A stretch of 32,262 nucleotides of DNA from Bacteroidaceae bacterium (GCA_017472635.1 JAFUPU010000114.1:1-32262), one strand, 5' to 3'; counted from the first letter of the stretch, positions 16,723-25,171 are shown. Made by a program: numbers and translations. Notes: generated from the letters alone by a model not told the origin.

Positions 16723-19056
16723 TTATCCTTTGCTAATCTCTTCTGCCGGACGGGCATGAGCCGTCTTCCACACCCGCCAGCCGATGCAGAGGGTGACGAG
16801 CAGGGCAGTGGCAAGGAAGATGCCGGCATAGAGCCACCAGGGGACAGACGTCTGGATGACGTACTGTTCAACCCACGACTTCATGCAGAGGTAGCCGATG
16901 GGGAATGCAATGGCGGTGGCAATGAGGAGCAATAGCATGTATTCTTGGAAGAATTTCCACAGTATGCTGCCTGCCGTGGCACCAAACACTTTGCGCACGG
17001 CTATCTCTTTCCTCCGTTGCTCGCAGTTGAGCATGATCATTGACCATATGCCGAAGAGTGAGATGAGGATGCACACGAGCGACACGGCTGTCATCAGCTT
17101 GCGGAGCGTCAGTTCTGAAGCTATGAGTTTTTCAAACTCCTCTTCGCAGTTCCATAAAACATATGTCCTTTTCCCCTCTGCCTGTTCTTCCAACAGCGAT
17201 TCGATGTGTGCCTTCACTTGCTGCCACGTCCCTTCCCGGTAACGGAAAATGTAGGGCAAGTTGCGTCCAAAAGAGTAGAAGTCGGAATTGTTGCAAAACA
17301 CGTGCGGACTTGCAGGCACGGTGGGAGCCTGATAGTAAAAGTCCTCTATCACTCCTACGATGGTGTAGATGTCTTGCTTGCCGTACCCTCGCAACTTTTT
17401 GCCGATAGGGTCGGTGATGTTCAAAGCCTTCAGCAGTGCTTCGTTCACCACGATGTCGTGGCTGGTGCTGTTATCTTCCACCCAGTTTCCCTCTTTCAGC
17501 CGTATGCCGTAGAATTGCAGGAATTTTCTTTTCTCATTGAGAAAATGACACTCTACAGCATCTTTTATTTTGTCTCCCTCTTCAGGGTAGAGGAATATCG
17601 TGACCATTGACAGACGGGGAAATAGGGGATAGGTGTTGAACCACTCCTCCACGTCGGGCATTTCGTTCAGGTGTTGGGCGAAACGTCGGTTCGTTTGGGT
17701 GTCGAATACCTGCAGCACAGCCATGTTGGCTCTTTGGAATCCGGGGTCGGTGTGGCGTAACGTATCCAGCTGCTTCATCATCACGGTGGTACAGAAAATG
17801 AAACCGGTGCTGATGATGAGTTGTACCACCACACTGGCTTTGCGGAAGCTTTGATAAGTGTGTTGTACGCCCCGTCCTTGCAACGTGTGTTGTACCGACC
17901 GATGGCGGAAGTAGCTGATGGCAGGTACCGATAGCAGGAATCCCGCCAGCATGACTGCCAAAGAGTAGAGTGTCGCCTCGGCATAGATGGCACTGCGCGT
18001 CGAGCTGACGCCTGTCAGTTCTTGGAACCGGGGCAACAGCATCTCCATGAAAAACAGACCGCATCCCAAGGCTATGATGAGTAACAACAGATATTCGGTG
18101 AAGAACATGCCCATGATGTTCCACGTAGTGCCACCCAAGGCTGTGCGCAATACCACTTCGCGCCGGCGGATGATGATGCGGTTGATGAACATCGTCAGGT
18201 AGTTCAGTAAGCCCGACAGGATGAGCAGTGCACCGGCTAAGGCTATCAGTCGGATGTGGCGGAACTGGATGAGGCCCTCACTGCTGCCTAAGCGGTCTGT
18301 GTCGGTGGTGTTTGTCTTCAGCTGGCGGAGTTCGGTCAAGGGGACAGCCTTCAGTCCGCTATAGTCATAGTTCCCAACGCGAATCCGCAGTGTGTCAATC
18401 TTGTGCAGGAAGGCTTCTTCATCTACATTCGGATGCAGGCGTACCAGTGTCTCGTATCCGCCAATGCTCCATTCTGAGACCTTTTGGCCTCCTTCAAGGA
18501 TGTCAAACGGGAAGTTGCTGTGTTCGCCGTATCCGCGTACCACAGCCGTCACGGTGTATTCGTCATCGTTGTAACTGCTTTGCAACTTCTTGCCTATGGC
18601 GCTTTCCGTGCCCCACATTCGGGTGGCGAACTCTTGGGTGACCGCCCGTTGGTTTTTGTGCATCCAGAAGTCGGCATTCCCTTCTACCAGTTCCACTTTC
18701 ATGAGGGACAGAAAGCTGCTGTCGCAGCATATATGTTGGTAGAAATGCTTGATGCCGTCTATGCGGATTTGGTTTTTATACGCATCTATCCCGCAGCCTT
18801 GTGCCACTTCAGGCAGCTGGGAAGCCAAATACTCTCCCAACCGGGCGCGTGAGTTCAGAAAGTCACTTTTCTCCATCACCACATAGAGCCTTTCTGCTTC
18901 AGCATGCTGCATGTCGTACGTCTGTTCATACCTTATCCATAGCATTGCCAGTGCAAAGCAGGCGAAACCGATGCCCAAACTGATGACGCTGACCGCTGAT
19001 TGCAGACGGTACTTTACCAGTTGCCGCCAGGCGAGTCTCAAATTCTGTAGTATCAT
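16723..19056 (-). CDS. ABC transporter permease, MacB/FtsX type (first, ATPase-adjacent)
   Basis: A 777-residue permease with duplicated architecture. The first half has one membrane helix (QSAVSVISLGIGFACFALAML), a large periplasmic MacB-PCD region, and three helices of an FtsX domain (near LIALAGALLILSGLLNYLTMF). The second half repeats this and ends with LVCILISLFGIWSMIML, the RRKEIAVRKVFGAT motif and two final helices. MacB-like systems move substrates from the periplasm through a TolC channel, by a mechanotransmission mechanism. I chose ATG 19056 (MILQNLRLAWRQL, the family start) over ATG 19083. A separate promoter and operator lie upstream at 19325-19408. Confidence 0.92.
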   Translation of the reverse strand: MILQNLRLAWRQLVKYRLQSAVSVISLGIGFACFALAMLWIRYEQTYDMQHAEAERLYVVMEKSDFLNSRARLGEYLASQLPEVAQGCGIDAYKNQIRIDGIKHFYQHICCDSSFLSLMKVELVEGNADFWMHKNQRAVTQEFATRMWGTESAIGKKLQSSYNDDEYTVTAVVRGYGEHSNFPFDILEGGQKVSEWSIGGYETLVRLHPNVDEEAFLHKIDTLRIRVGNYDYSGLKAVPLTELRQLKTNTTDTDRLGSSEGLIQFRHIRLIALAGALLILSGLLNYLTMFINRIIIRRREVVLRTALGGTTWNIMGMFFTEYLLLLIIALGCGLFFMEMLLPRFQELTGVSSTRSAIYAEATLYSLAVMLAGFLLSVPAISYFRHRSVQHTLQGRGVQHTYQSFRKASVVVQLIISTGFIFCTTVMMKQLDTLRHTDPGFQRANMAVLQVFDTQTNRRFAQHLNEMPDVEEWFNTYPLFPRLSMVTIFLYPEEGDKIKDAVECHFLNEKRKFLQFYGIRLKEGNWVEDNSTSHDIVVNEALLKALNITDPIGKKLRGYGKQDIYTIVGVIEDFYYQAPTVPASPHVFCNNSDFYSFGRNLPYIFRYREGTWQQVKAHIESLLEEQAEGKRTYVLWNCEEEFEKLIASELTLRKLMTAVSLVCILISLFGIWSMIMLNCEQRRKEIAVRKVFGATAGSILWKFFQEYMLLLLIATAIAFPIGYLCMKSWVEQYVIQTSVPWWLYAGIFLATALLVTLCIGWRVWKTAHARPAEEISKG

Positions 19057-19152
19057 ATTCTTTTCTTGTTGTCTGTAACTCAATATGTCGTCTGCCGTGG
19101 AAAGAAACAGGAATCTCCTGCATTATTCTCCTTCTAAAGGGCGATTAAACTT

Positions 19153-19236
19153 TGTTTATAAGCTTTGAATGTGTATTCATAAGCTTTGAACATGTGTTTA
19201 TAGGCTTTGAACATATGTTTATAGGTTTTGAACAAA
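19153..19236 (-). repeat. 21-bp tandem repeat in the leader of the permease gene
   Basis: Four units of 21 bases (19153-19173, 19174-19194, 19195-19215, 19216-19236) follow TGTTTATAGGCTTTGAACATA with a few changes each. As 21 is a multiple of three, on the minus strand they read as a repeating FKAYKHM-like heptapeptide. A short reading frame with ATG at 19286 and stop at 19134 (50 codons) could cover it. The 19057-19427 spacer also holds the operator and promoter, and nothing else I can name. Confidence 0.8.
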
Positions 19237-19324
19237 CTCTTGTTGCGTCTTAGCCCTGTTTTGATAGCCGATTCAGTCGGTTTCATCAAGCCAATTTCAA
19301 CTTTTGTACTTCTTATTCTCTTTG

Positions 19325-19332
19325 CAAAGTTA
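19325..19332 (-). promoter_or_regulatory. Candidate internal promoter P2 of the efflux cluster
   Basis: On the minus strand it reads TAACTTTG, directly followed by CAAA. It would start a transcript near 19318, with about a 260-base leader before the permease start at 19056. No good -33 element is visible, which suggests an activator-dependent promoter; the palindrome at 19393-19407 lies 60 bases further upstream. Confidence 0.55.
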
Positions 19333-19386
19333 GGTAACAATACCGTAAAAAAAGCGATTTCTCCGATTAATTGCCTTTTTACCCCT

Positions 19387-19408
19387 CAAAACGTCCAATT
19401 ATTGGACA
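19387..19408. promoter_or_regulatory. Palindromic operator, copy A
   Basis: The core at 19393-19407 is GTCCAAT-T-ATTGGAC, a perfect 7-1-7 inverted repeat. The surrounding 22 bases (CAAAACG before and A after) are identical to copy B at 25130-25151. It is the likely binding site of a dimeric regulator; the adjacent Fis-type response regulator is the best candidate. Confidence 0.75.
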
Positions 19409-19427
19409 TTTGGTTTTCAGGTAAGTT

Positions 19428-21866
19428 CTACTCCCTCTTCATCGCCTCTGCCGGAGGGATGTGCGCTGCGTGGTGCACCTGCACGTAGAGGGCACCGATG
19501 GAGATGCCTCCGATGAGCAGTGCGGCGGTTACGAAGAGCCACAGGCTGATAGGGGCGCGGGTGGCAAAGTCGGCCGTGTAGGCGTGGATGAGCCAGCGCA
19601 CGAGCGGGATGCTGACGGCAAAGGCTGCTGCCATGATGGTCACGTAGCGGTTCATCAGCAGACCGAACACTTGGCGGACGGTGGCTCCATGCACCTTGCG
19701 CAGGGCTATCTCGCGTCGGCGCTGCTGGATGTCGAAGAGCGAGAGTCCCAGCACTCCCAGACAGGAGATGATGATGGCCACCACGCTGAAGGTGGTGTAG
19801 ATGTGCACCGTGCGGCGGTCGTCGTCGAATACAGTGTCTAATTCGTCCTCGATGAAGCTGTACTTCAGCTCACCATTGCCCACCTCGGCGTGGAGCTTCA
19901 CCAGGAAATCCACCACATCGGCCCGCCGTCCCTCGGGGTACGAGGCATAGAACTCGAAGGGGTGGCGGCCGAAGCCGTCCCTGTCGGGTGTGAACATGAG
20001 GGGGCGCGTGGGGCTTGTCGGGTGTCCCGTCTTGAAGTCCTTGATGATGCCCATCACGCGGTAGGGCGGGTTGGTCTTCATCTCCTCTTGCTCAGAACCG
20101 TTAGAAGACCAACTGAACCACAGGCGGCGGGCTGTCTGCACATGGGCATCGGCCAGGTCGGTGATGCCCAGCAGGCGGGCCATCGACTCGTTGATGATGC
20201 AGATGTAGGACTTCCATGCAGCGTATTCCTCGTCGGTGAACAGGCGGCCGGCCGCTAATTCGTAGCCCATCATGGCTTGGTATCCCTTGGTAAGGTCGCC
20301 CTTGAGTACTTCGATGGTCTGTCCGTTGTGGATGATGTCTATGCCGCGTGCTCCTTCCACCATTTGGTAAGGCATTCCCTGTGGGTTACACCAATGGGTG
20401 ATAAGGGGCGACTCGTCCAAGAGGCGGGTCAGACGGACACCGTCGCTCTTTGTCTTCTTCCGCTGTTTTTCCCATTCCTCTTTGTCACGGATGTTGTAGG
20501 TTCCTTCCTCGCTGCTGAGGGTGGCGGTGACGATGTTCCGCGTGTTGTACCCCATGTCGGTGTGGAGAATGTGGTGCAGGTGGCTGATGAAGTATAGGGC
20601 AAAGACGGTGAGCGTGCAGGTGATGACGTATTGCAGGAAGAGGAAGACGTTGCGCGACTGTCCCGGTCTTCCCATGACACCCACGCCCTGCATGGAGGTG
20701 ATGGGGCTCTCATGTACGTGGCGCCAGAAGGGGTAGAGCGTGGTGACGAAGGGCAGTCCCACGAGCAGTGCCAGCGACATCTGCCAGTCAAATGCCTTGT
20801 AGCTCATTTGCGGGATGCCTAAGTATTGCTCCATCAAGGGTTGCGAGAGGTCGATGAACATCCACGCCAGGACGAGCCCGGCAGTCACCTGCACCAGATT
20901 CTCCACAAAGAGGCAGGCAAAGAGGTGGCTGCGCGTGGCACCATAGATGCGGCGGATGTTTATCTCCTTGCCCCGTCGGAGCAGGATAGCCGTATAGACG
21001 TTCACAAAGTTGAAGATGCCGATGAAGAGCAGGATGGCTGCTGCGATGCTGAGGATGCGCACGTTCTCGGCATTGCCCTTGCAGGTCTGGTCGTCCAGCC
21101 AAAGGCCGTAGGAGGGGTGGAAGTACAGCTCCTTCATGGGGAAGAGCAGGTAGCGCAGGTTGTACTCCCATACCTTGCTGTAGAAGAACAGTCCGTTGCG
21201 TTCGTTGAAGTCATTGATGTCGGTGCCCGGCCGCAGGCGGAGCAGTTTCTGAGAGACGTAGTTCCAATGGTCGCCACGGTGGTAGTTGAAGACGATGTCG
21301 AACAAGAAGGTGCTCTTGCACGCGGGCTTTCCCACTATGCCCTTCACCGTGAACACATCACCGCGCAGTGCCTTGATGGTCTTGCCCAGCGGGTCCCCGT
21401 CGGGGAACAGTCGGCGGGCAGCTTCGTCGGTCAGGATGATGTCGTTGGGCCCCTCCAACCGGTTGCTTCCTGCCAACAGGGGGAAGCGGGCGATGTTGAA
21501 GAAGACACTGTCTGCCGCCATGGCGTTGAGGGAGAACTCCCGGTTCTCCGTCTCTACCATGAGTTGTTGGAGGATGCAGAACTCAGCCGCCTCTTCCACC
21601 TCGGGGGCACGGCTGGGATAGAGCCACCCCTCCTCTTCGTTGCGGTTATCGTCGCAACCGATTCTGGGGGTGGAATCTCCTTCCCGCTCGGTGAGCATGA
21701 TGTAGGTATTCTCCAAGTCGGCATAGTGGCTATCTACGGTCAGTTCCTGATGGACGTACCGCAGGATGGTGAGTGCACAGGTCAGCCCCAGTGCGAGGCT
21801 GGCAATGTTGATGGCCGTATGGGCCTTGAAGCGGGACATGGCCCGCAGGGTTTCAAAGATGTTCAT
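19428..21866 (-). CDS. ABC transporter permease, MacB/FtsX type (second, GC-rich)
   Basis: An 812-residue permease with the same two-part plan: N-terminal helix (TAINIASLALGLTCALTIL), periplasmic MacB-PCD region, FtsX helices (ILSIAAAILLFIGIFNFVNVY), a second copy, and the late RRREIALRKVHGAT motif. It is only distantly similar by eye to the 777-residue permease, so they are not a recent duplication. The base composition is clearly richer in G+C than purB or the ribosomal genes, producing long spurious antisense frames. It starts 116 bases after the adaptor's stop; that gap holds a GGACCC/GGGGTCC repeat element. Confidence 0.91.
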   Translation of the reverse strand: MNIFETLRAMSRFKAHTAINIASLALGLTCALTILRYVHQELTVDSHYADLENTYIMLTEREGDSTPRIGCDDNRNEEEGWLYPSRAPEVEEAAEFCILQQLMVETENREFSLNAMAADSVFFNIARFPLLAGSNRLEGPNDIILTDEAARRLFPDGDPLGKTIKALRGDVFTVKGIVGKPACKSTFLFDIVFNYHRGDHWNYVSQKLLRLRPGTDINDFNERNGLFFYSKVWEYNLRYLLFPMKELYFHPSYGLWLDDQTCKGNAENVRILSIAAAILLFIGIFNFVNVYTAILLRRGKEINIRRIYGATRSHLFACLFVENLVQVTAGLVLAWMFIDLSQPLMEQYLGIPQMSYKAFDWQMSLALLVGLPFVTTLYPFWRHVHESPITSMQGVGVMGRPGQSRNVFLFLQYVITCTLTVFALYFISHLHHILHTDMGYNTRNIVTATLSSEEGTYNIRDKEEWEKQRKKTKSDGVRLTRLLDESPLITHWCNPQGMPYQMVEGARGIDIIHNGQTIEVLKGDLTKGYQAMMGYELAAGRLFTDEEYAAWKSYICIINESMARLLGITDLADAHVQTARRLWFSWSSNGSEQEEMKTNPPYRVMGIIKDFKTGHPTSPTRPLMFTPDRDGFGRHPFEFYASYPEGRRADVVDFLVKLHAEVGNGELKYSFIEDELDTVFDDDRRTVHIYTTFSVVAIIISCLGVLGLSLFDIQQRRREIALRKVHGATVRQVFGLLMNRYVTIMAAAFAVSIPLVRWLIHAYTADFATRAPISLWLFVTAALLIGGISIGALYVQVHHAAHIPPAEAMKRE

Positions 21867-21884
21867 AAGTTAAAAAGTAGTAGT

Positions 21885-21976
21885 GGACCCTCCCCCTGCC
21901 CCTCCCAAGGGAGGGGAGTAAAATGTTTTGCAAGACAATTCACTCCTTCCCCTTGGGGAAGGCTGGGATGGGGTCC
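21885..21976. repeat. GGACCC...GGGGTCC repeat element 1
   Basis: A 92-base element begins GGACCCTCCCCCTGCCCCTC and ends GGGATGGGGTCC, giving imperfect terminal inverted repeats. Inside are two smaller palindromes, CCCTCCCAAGGGAGGGG and TTCCCCTTGGGGAA. It fills most of the gap between the adaptor and permease genes and would form RNA hairpins in the operon transcript. The same architecture recurs at 23254-23392. Elements like this are scattered between genes in Bacteroides genomes, to my knowledge. Confidence 0.75.
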
Positions 21977-21982
21977 GGTTTG

Positions 21983-23236
21983 TTATTTTCCCAGCACCAG
22001 CACCTCCGCCTCGCCGAACTGGTCGTAGCCGGTGGTGATGACGCGGTCGCCGGGGGCGAGACCGCTGGTCACTTCATACTGTTGTGGGTTTTGCCGCCCG
22101 ATGGTGATGGGGGTGCGGAAGGCTTTGTCGCCTGACTCGTCTATCTTGTAAATCCACAGTCCGCCCGTGGCTTGGTAGAAGTTGCCGCGCGGGATGACCA
22201 CCGTCTCTTCGGGTTGTCCCAACTCAATCTGCACGCGGTAGTTCTTTCCCACACGCACGTTGTCGGGCATGTCGGCATTGAAGACCAAATCCACATCAAA
22301 GTTGCGGTCTTTCACCTCGGGCACCACTTTGGTGATGCGTAGCGGGAAACGTCTCTCTTGGTAGAGGATAGAGGCAGGCAGTCCGGTGGTGATGCGGTCG
22401 ATGTAATACTCGCTCAGCGAAGTGTGAATCTTGTACTGGCTCAATACCTTGATTTCACCTATGCGGCTGCCGCTTCCCACCTGTTGGCCGGGTGAGGCTT
22501 GCAGGTAGCTGAGCTGTCCGCTGATGGGAGCACGCACCACCAAGTCCTCTTGCCGTTCCAGTTCGCGGGCAAACTTCTTGTGTTCGCGCTTCAGGTCATC
22601 GGCAAGCATCTGTCGGCGCAGGTTGCTTACTACGGAGTCGTGTTGCAGGCTCTCCATCTGCAAGGCTGCCGTCTGGCTTTTGAAGTTGTACTCCTCTTCA
22701 GCCACCTCCAGTTCGGCTTTGCTTCTGATGCCCATGTTGTACTCCTCTTTGGCAAGTTCGTAGTTCTTCTTCAAGCGGCGCTGTTCGTAGTGGGCTTGCA
22801 GAATCTGCTGGCGCAGGGTCAACGTCTGTTTCTCCCTCTCTATTTCTTGCTCGCGGTAGTTGATGAGCTGTTTCTGATAGTCATCGCGCTTGTCGTTGAT
22901 AGAACGTGTCAATTCGGGATTTACCAGTACCAGGATAGTGTCTCCCTGCTCCAGCATACTGCCCTCTTCAGCTACGATGCGTGCCACGCTGCCTCCCTCT
23001 TTGGCGTTCACCTGAATGGTGAGGAAGGGCTGTACCACTCCCTCTACATCTACGTATTCCATGAAGTGGTCGGTTTTGACCTCGGCGATTTGAATACGCT
23101 CAGTGTCGATGCGTTGTTTGCGGGGTCCCATGGATTGGCTGATGGTGTACACTATCAGTCCGATGAATGCTACAGCCCCAATCAGATAATATCTGTAGCG
23201 AACGTACCAAGGGCGTTTTTTCAGTTGGATGTCCAT
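21983..23236 (-). CDS. HlyD/MacA-type periplasmic adaptor protein
   Basis: A 417-residue adaptor that links an inner-membrane ABC permease to a TolC-type channel. One N-terminal membrane helix (YLIGAVAFIGLIVYTIS, about residues 14-32) is followed by a lipoyl half (VDVEGVVQPFLTIQVNAKEGGSVARI), a long coiled coil (about 105-215, with REQEIEREKQTLTLRQQ), the second lipoyl half (LVVRAPISGQLSYL) and a beta-barrel domain. It starts 93 bases after the TolC-type gene's stop. Its neighbours make it part of a tripartite efflux system. Confidence 0.93.
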   Translation of the reverse strand: MDIQLKKRPWYVRYRYYLIGAVAFIGLIVYTISQSMGPRKQRIDTERIQIAEVKTDHFMEYVDVEGVVQPFLTIQVNAKEGGSVARIVAEEGSMLEQGDTILVLVNPELTRSINDKRDDYQKQLINYREQEIEREKQTLTLRQQILQAHYEQRRLKKNYELAKEEYNMGIRSKAELEVAEEEYNFKSQTAALQMESLQHDSVVSNLRRQMLADDLKREHKKFARELERQEDLVVRAPISGQLSYLQASPGQQVGSGSRIGEIKVLSQYKIHTSLSEYYIDRITTGLPASILYQERRFPLRITKVVPEVKDRNFDVDLVFNADMPDNVRVGKNYRVQIELGQPEETVVIPRGNFYQATGGLWIYKIDESGDKAFRTPITIGRQNPQQYEVTSGLAPGDRVITTGYDQFGEAEVLVLGK

Positions 23237-23253
23237 ATGTGTAAAATATTAGC

Positions 23254-23392
23254 GGACCCTCCCCCTTGCCCCTCCACAAGGGAGGGGAGTGGATAGTTTT
23301 GAGGATGAGGAGTCTTCTTTGTTTATAAATTATTTCACTCTTGTTCTTATAGTATTTACTTCTTCCCCTTGGGGAAGGTCGGGATGGGGTCC
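23254..23392. repeat. GGACCC...GGGGTCC repeat element 2, overlapping the TolC-type gene
   Basis: A 139-base element with the same ends as element 1 (GGACCCTCCCCCTTGCCCCTC and GGGATGGGGTCC) and the same TTCCCCTTGGGGAA palindrome, but a longer middle. The outer-membrane channel gene ends inside it: the last 20 codons (GPHPDLPQGEEVNTIRTRVK) and the stop at 23330 are element sequence. Confidence 0.78.
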
Positions 23393-24859
23393 GTACTCAA
23401 TCTTCTCCTTCCTCTCAAAGTCATACCCCGTAAGGCTCCGTAGGGTATAGTAAAGGCTCCAATAGTTGCTCAGGGCACTGATGTGGTTGCGTCGTGCAGT
23501 GTCCTTTTCGCTGGTAGCCGCATTGAGGTCGAGGATGGTGCTCTTGCCCATCAGGTAGAGGCGTCGTGCCACCTCATAGCGTCGTTCGGCGGTGAAGTCG
23601 GTCTTCGAGGCGATGGTCATCTGTGCCGCTTGTTGGTTGAACTGGCGTACGATGCGTTGCACATTCTCTTTGAAGTCGCGTTCGCTCTGTTCCACCTGCA
23701 GGTAGGTCAGCTCGCGGTTTGAGCGTGCCACCTTGACTTGTCCGCGTCCGCGTCCCCAGTCGAGGATGGGCAGTGACAGGCTGATGCTGGCGGCCTGTGA
23801 GTTGATAGGGTCGCGGTAGGCACTCTTCAGCTCGTTGCCCGTTTGGGTCAATCCGAACTGCAGGTAGATGTTTGCTTTCAGTCCTGCATTGGCTTTGGCA
23901 GAGGCTAAGTTACGGTCGCTTTGCAGACGACGGTACTTGAAGTACTCGGGGTCGGGGCTATGCTCGTAGGCAAGCGTCAGCGCTTCGTCGGCAGAGACGA
24001 TGAAGTGGGGCACCGAGTCTTCCAGCACCACGCGGATATCCACATTGTCGTGCAAGCCCAAGTAAGAGCGTAGACTCTGCATTTGGTCTTCTACCGAAAA
24101 TTGTGCATTGATGCGGTTTGCCTCTTCGTTCAGTTTGTTCACCTCCAGTTGCAACATCTCGTTCTCGGTGATGGTGCCTATGTTGTAACGTCCCTGCGCA
24201 AAGCGGTAGAGCGTGTCGGCTGATGCATGGTTGAACGAGGCAATGTCGAGGTCGGCTTGTGCCTTTGCCAAGGCGAAAAAGTAGTTGCATGCCTGCGAAG
24301 CCACCAGCTCCATCGTCTCGTTGTATTGCTTGCACGCCTCGCGATAGACCACGGGCTGTATGCGGCGGTCCCACTTGAGCGAGTTCAATCCGAAGAGCGA
24401 CTGGCTGTAGCCGATATAGACGGGTTGGGTGCTGTACGAGGTGAGGCTGCTTTCTCCCTCCTTGAAGAGGTCGAGCCGTTCGGCCGACGAGGTGACAGAG
24501 AAGGTTCCGCCCGTCAGAGCGATGTTCTGTCGGATACTCAGCGAGAGGTCGGTGGAGAGGCTGTTCTGCTCTAAGTAATTGTAGGTGCCGTCCGGCTGGG
24601 TAATCTTATTTATGCTGCGGCTGTAGCTGGGGTTGGACTCCAATGTTACCGAGGGCAGGTAGTTTGCCTTGTAGAAACGGTAGTTCCACTCCGCTGCCTC
24701 TAAGGTATGGCGTGCGGCAATGGCACTGGGCGACCGCTCTTGTGCCAAACGGATAACCTCACCGAGGGTCAGTTGCAACTCGGGGCGTTCTTCTGTCTCT
24801 CCCTGTGCGCTTGCAGTCAGGCTTAAGGTGGTCAGTAGCAGGAGGATGGTTGTTCTCAT
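23330..24859 (-). CDS. TolC-family outer-membrane efflux protein
   Basis: A 509-residue protein with a signal peptide (TILLLLTTLSLTASAQG, cleavage near residue 19) and no lipobox. The body shows the two OEP repeats, each with long helices: first LTLGEVIRLAQERSPSAIAARHTLEAAEW, second ADEALTLAYEHSPDPEYFKYRRL, and the SLPILDWGRGRGQVKVA segment typical of TolC proteins. It forms the outer-membrane duct of the tripartite pump and is the first gene of the minus-strand cluster. The last 20 residues come from a repeat element (23254-23392) and are probably a non-essential tail. About 200 bases of leader precede it. Confidence 0.93.
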   Translation of the reverse strand: MRTTILLLLTTLSLTASAQGETEERPELQLTLGEVIRLAQERSPSAIAARHTLEAAEWNYRFYKANYLPSVTLESNPSYSRSINKITQPDGTYNYLEQNSLSTDLSLSIRQNIALTGGTFSVTSSAERLDLFKEGESSLTSYSTQPVYIGYSQSLFGLNSLKWDRRIQPVVYREACKQYNETMELVASQACNYFFALAKAQADLDIASFNHASADTLYRFAQGRYNIGTITENEMLQLEVNKLNEEANRINAQFSVEDQMQSLRSYLGLHDNVDIRVVLEDSVPHFIVSADEALTLAYEHSPDPEYFKYRRLQSDRNLASAKANAGLKANIYLQFGLTQTGNELKSAYRDPINSQAASISLSLPILDWGRGRGQVKVARSNRELTYLQVEQSERDFKENVQRIVRQFNQQAAQMTIASKTDFTAERRYEVARRLYLMGKSTILDLNAATSEKDTARRNHISALSNYWSLYYTLRSLTGYDFERKEKIEYGPHPDLPQGEEVNTIRTRVK

Positions 24860-24984
24860 TGTCGGTTCATGTTCCCTTTAGAGAGAGAAATGTTAACTTT
24901 ATGGTCTGTTTATCTCAAGTTCCCTCCTTAGTGGGAGGGGTGGGTAAGCCTTTGCCGGGTGAGGGTCAGCTTCATCGTTGTATA

Positions 24985-25064
24985 CCCCCGTTTTTTTCGC
25001 TACGGGGGAGATTTTTTTTCTCAGGTGAGGAAAAAATATTTTCCCAACGGGAGAAAAATCTGTT
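24985..25064. repeat. Three consecutive hairpins in the TolC-type gene leader
   Basis: Hairpin A pairs CCCCCGT (24985) with ACGGGGG (25002-25008). Hairpin B pairs CTCA (25020) with TGAG inside T6/A6 flanks. Hairpin C pairs TTTTCCC (25039) with GGGAGAAAA. On the plus strand hairpin A is followed by eight T, so it looks like a terminator in that direction. The whole 24860-25197 gap has no gene; it also holds a G-rich half-repeat near 24918-24950, promoters for both directions and operator copy B. Confidence 0.6.
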
Positions 25065-25066
25065 TG

Positions 25067-25074
25067 CAAAAATA
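25067..25074 (-). promoter_or_regulatory. Candidate promoter P1 of the efflux cluster
   Basis: On the minus strand it reads TATTTTTG followed by CAAA, like P2. Transcription would begin near 25060. No -33 match is seen. The palindrome at 25136-25150 begins 61 bases upstream, against 60 for P2. Confidence 0.58.
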
Positions 25075-25129
25075 GAGATAGAAGAACCGATAAACTATGA
25101 AAAAATGAAAAAACAGTATTTTGGAAGTG

Positions 25130-25151
25130 CAAAACGTCCAATTATTGGACA
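25130..25151. promoter_or_regulatory. Palindromic operator, copy B
   Basis: The core GTCCAAT-T-ATTGGAC at 25136-25150 is identical to copy A, as are the flanking bases over 22 positions. It lies between divergent promoters. On the plus side it ends 21 bases before the response regulator's -7 box, thus covering the -33 position; on the minus side it lies about 80 bases upstream of the TolC-type gene's transcript start. Confidence 0.77.
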
Positions 25152-25171
25152 GTGAGCGATGAAAAAATACC

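Noticed and set aside
20826..22028. A 400-codon plus-strand frame opposite the GC-rich permease
   Set aside because: It is antisense to a clear MacB/FtsX permease, has no known motifs and results from GC-rich codon bias.
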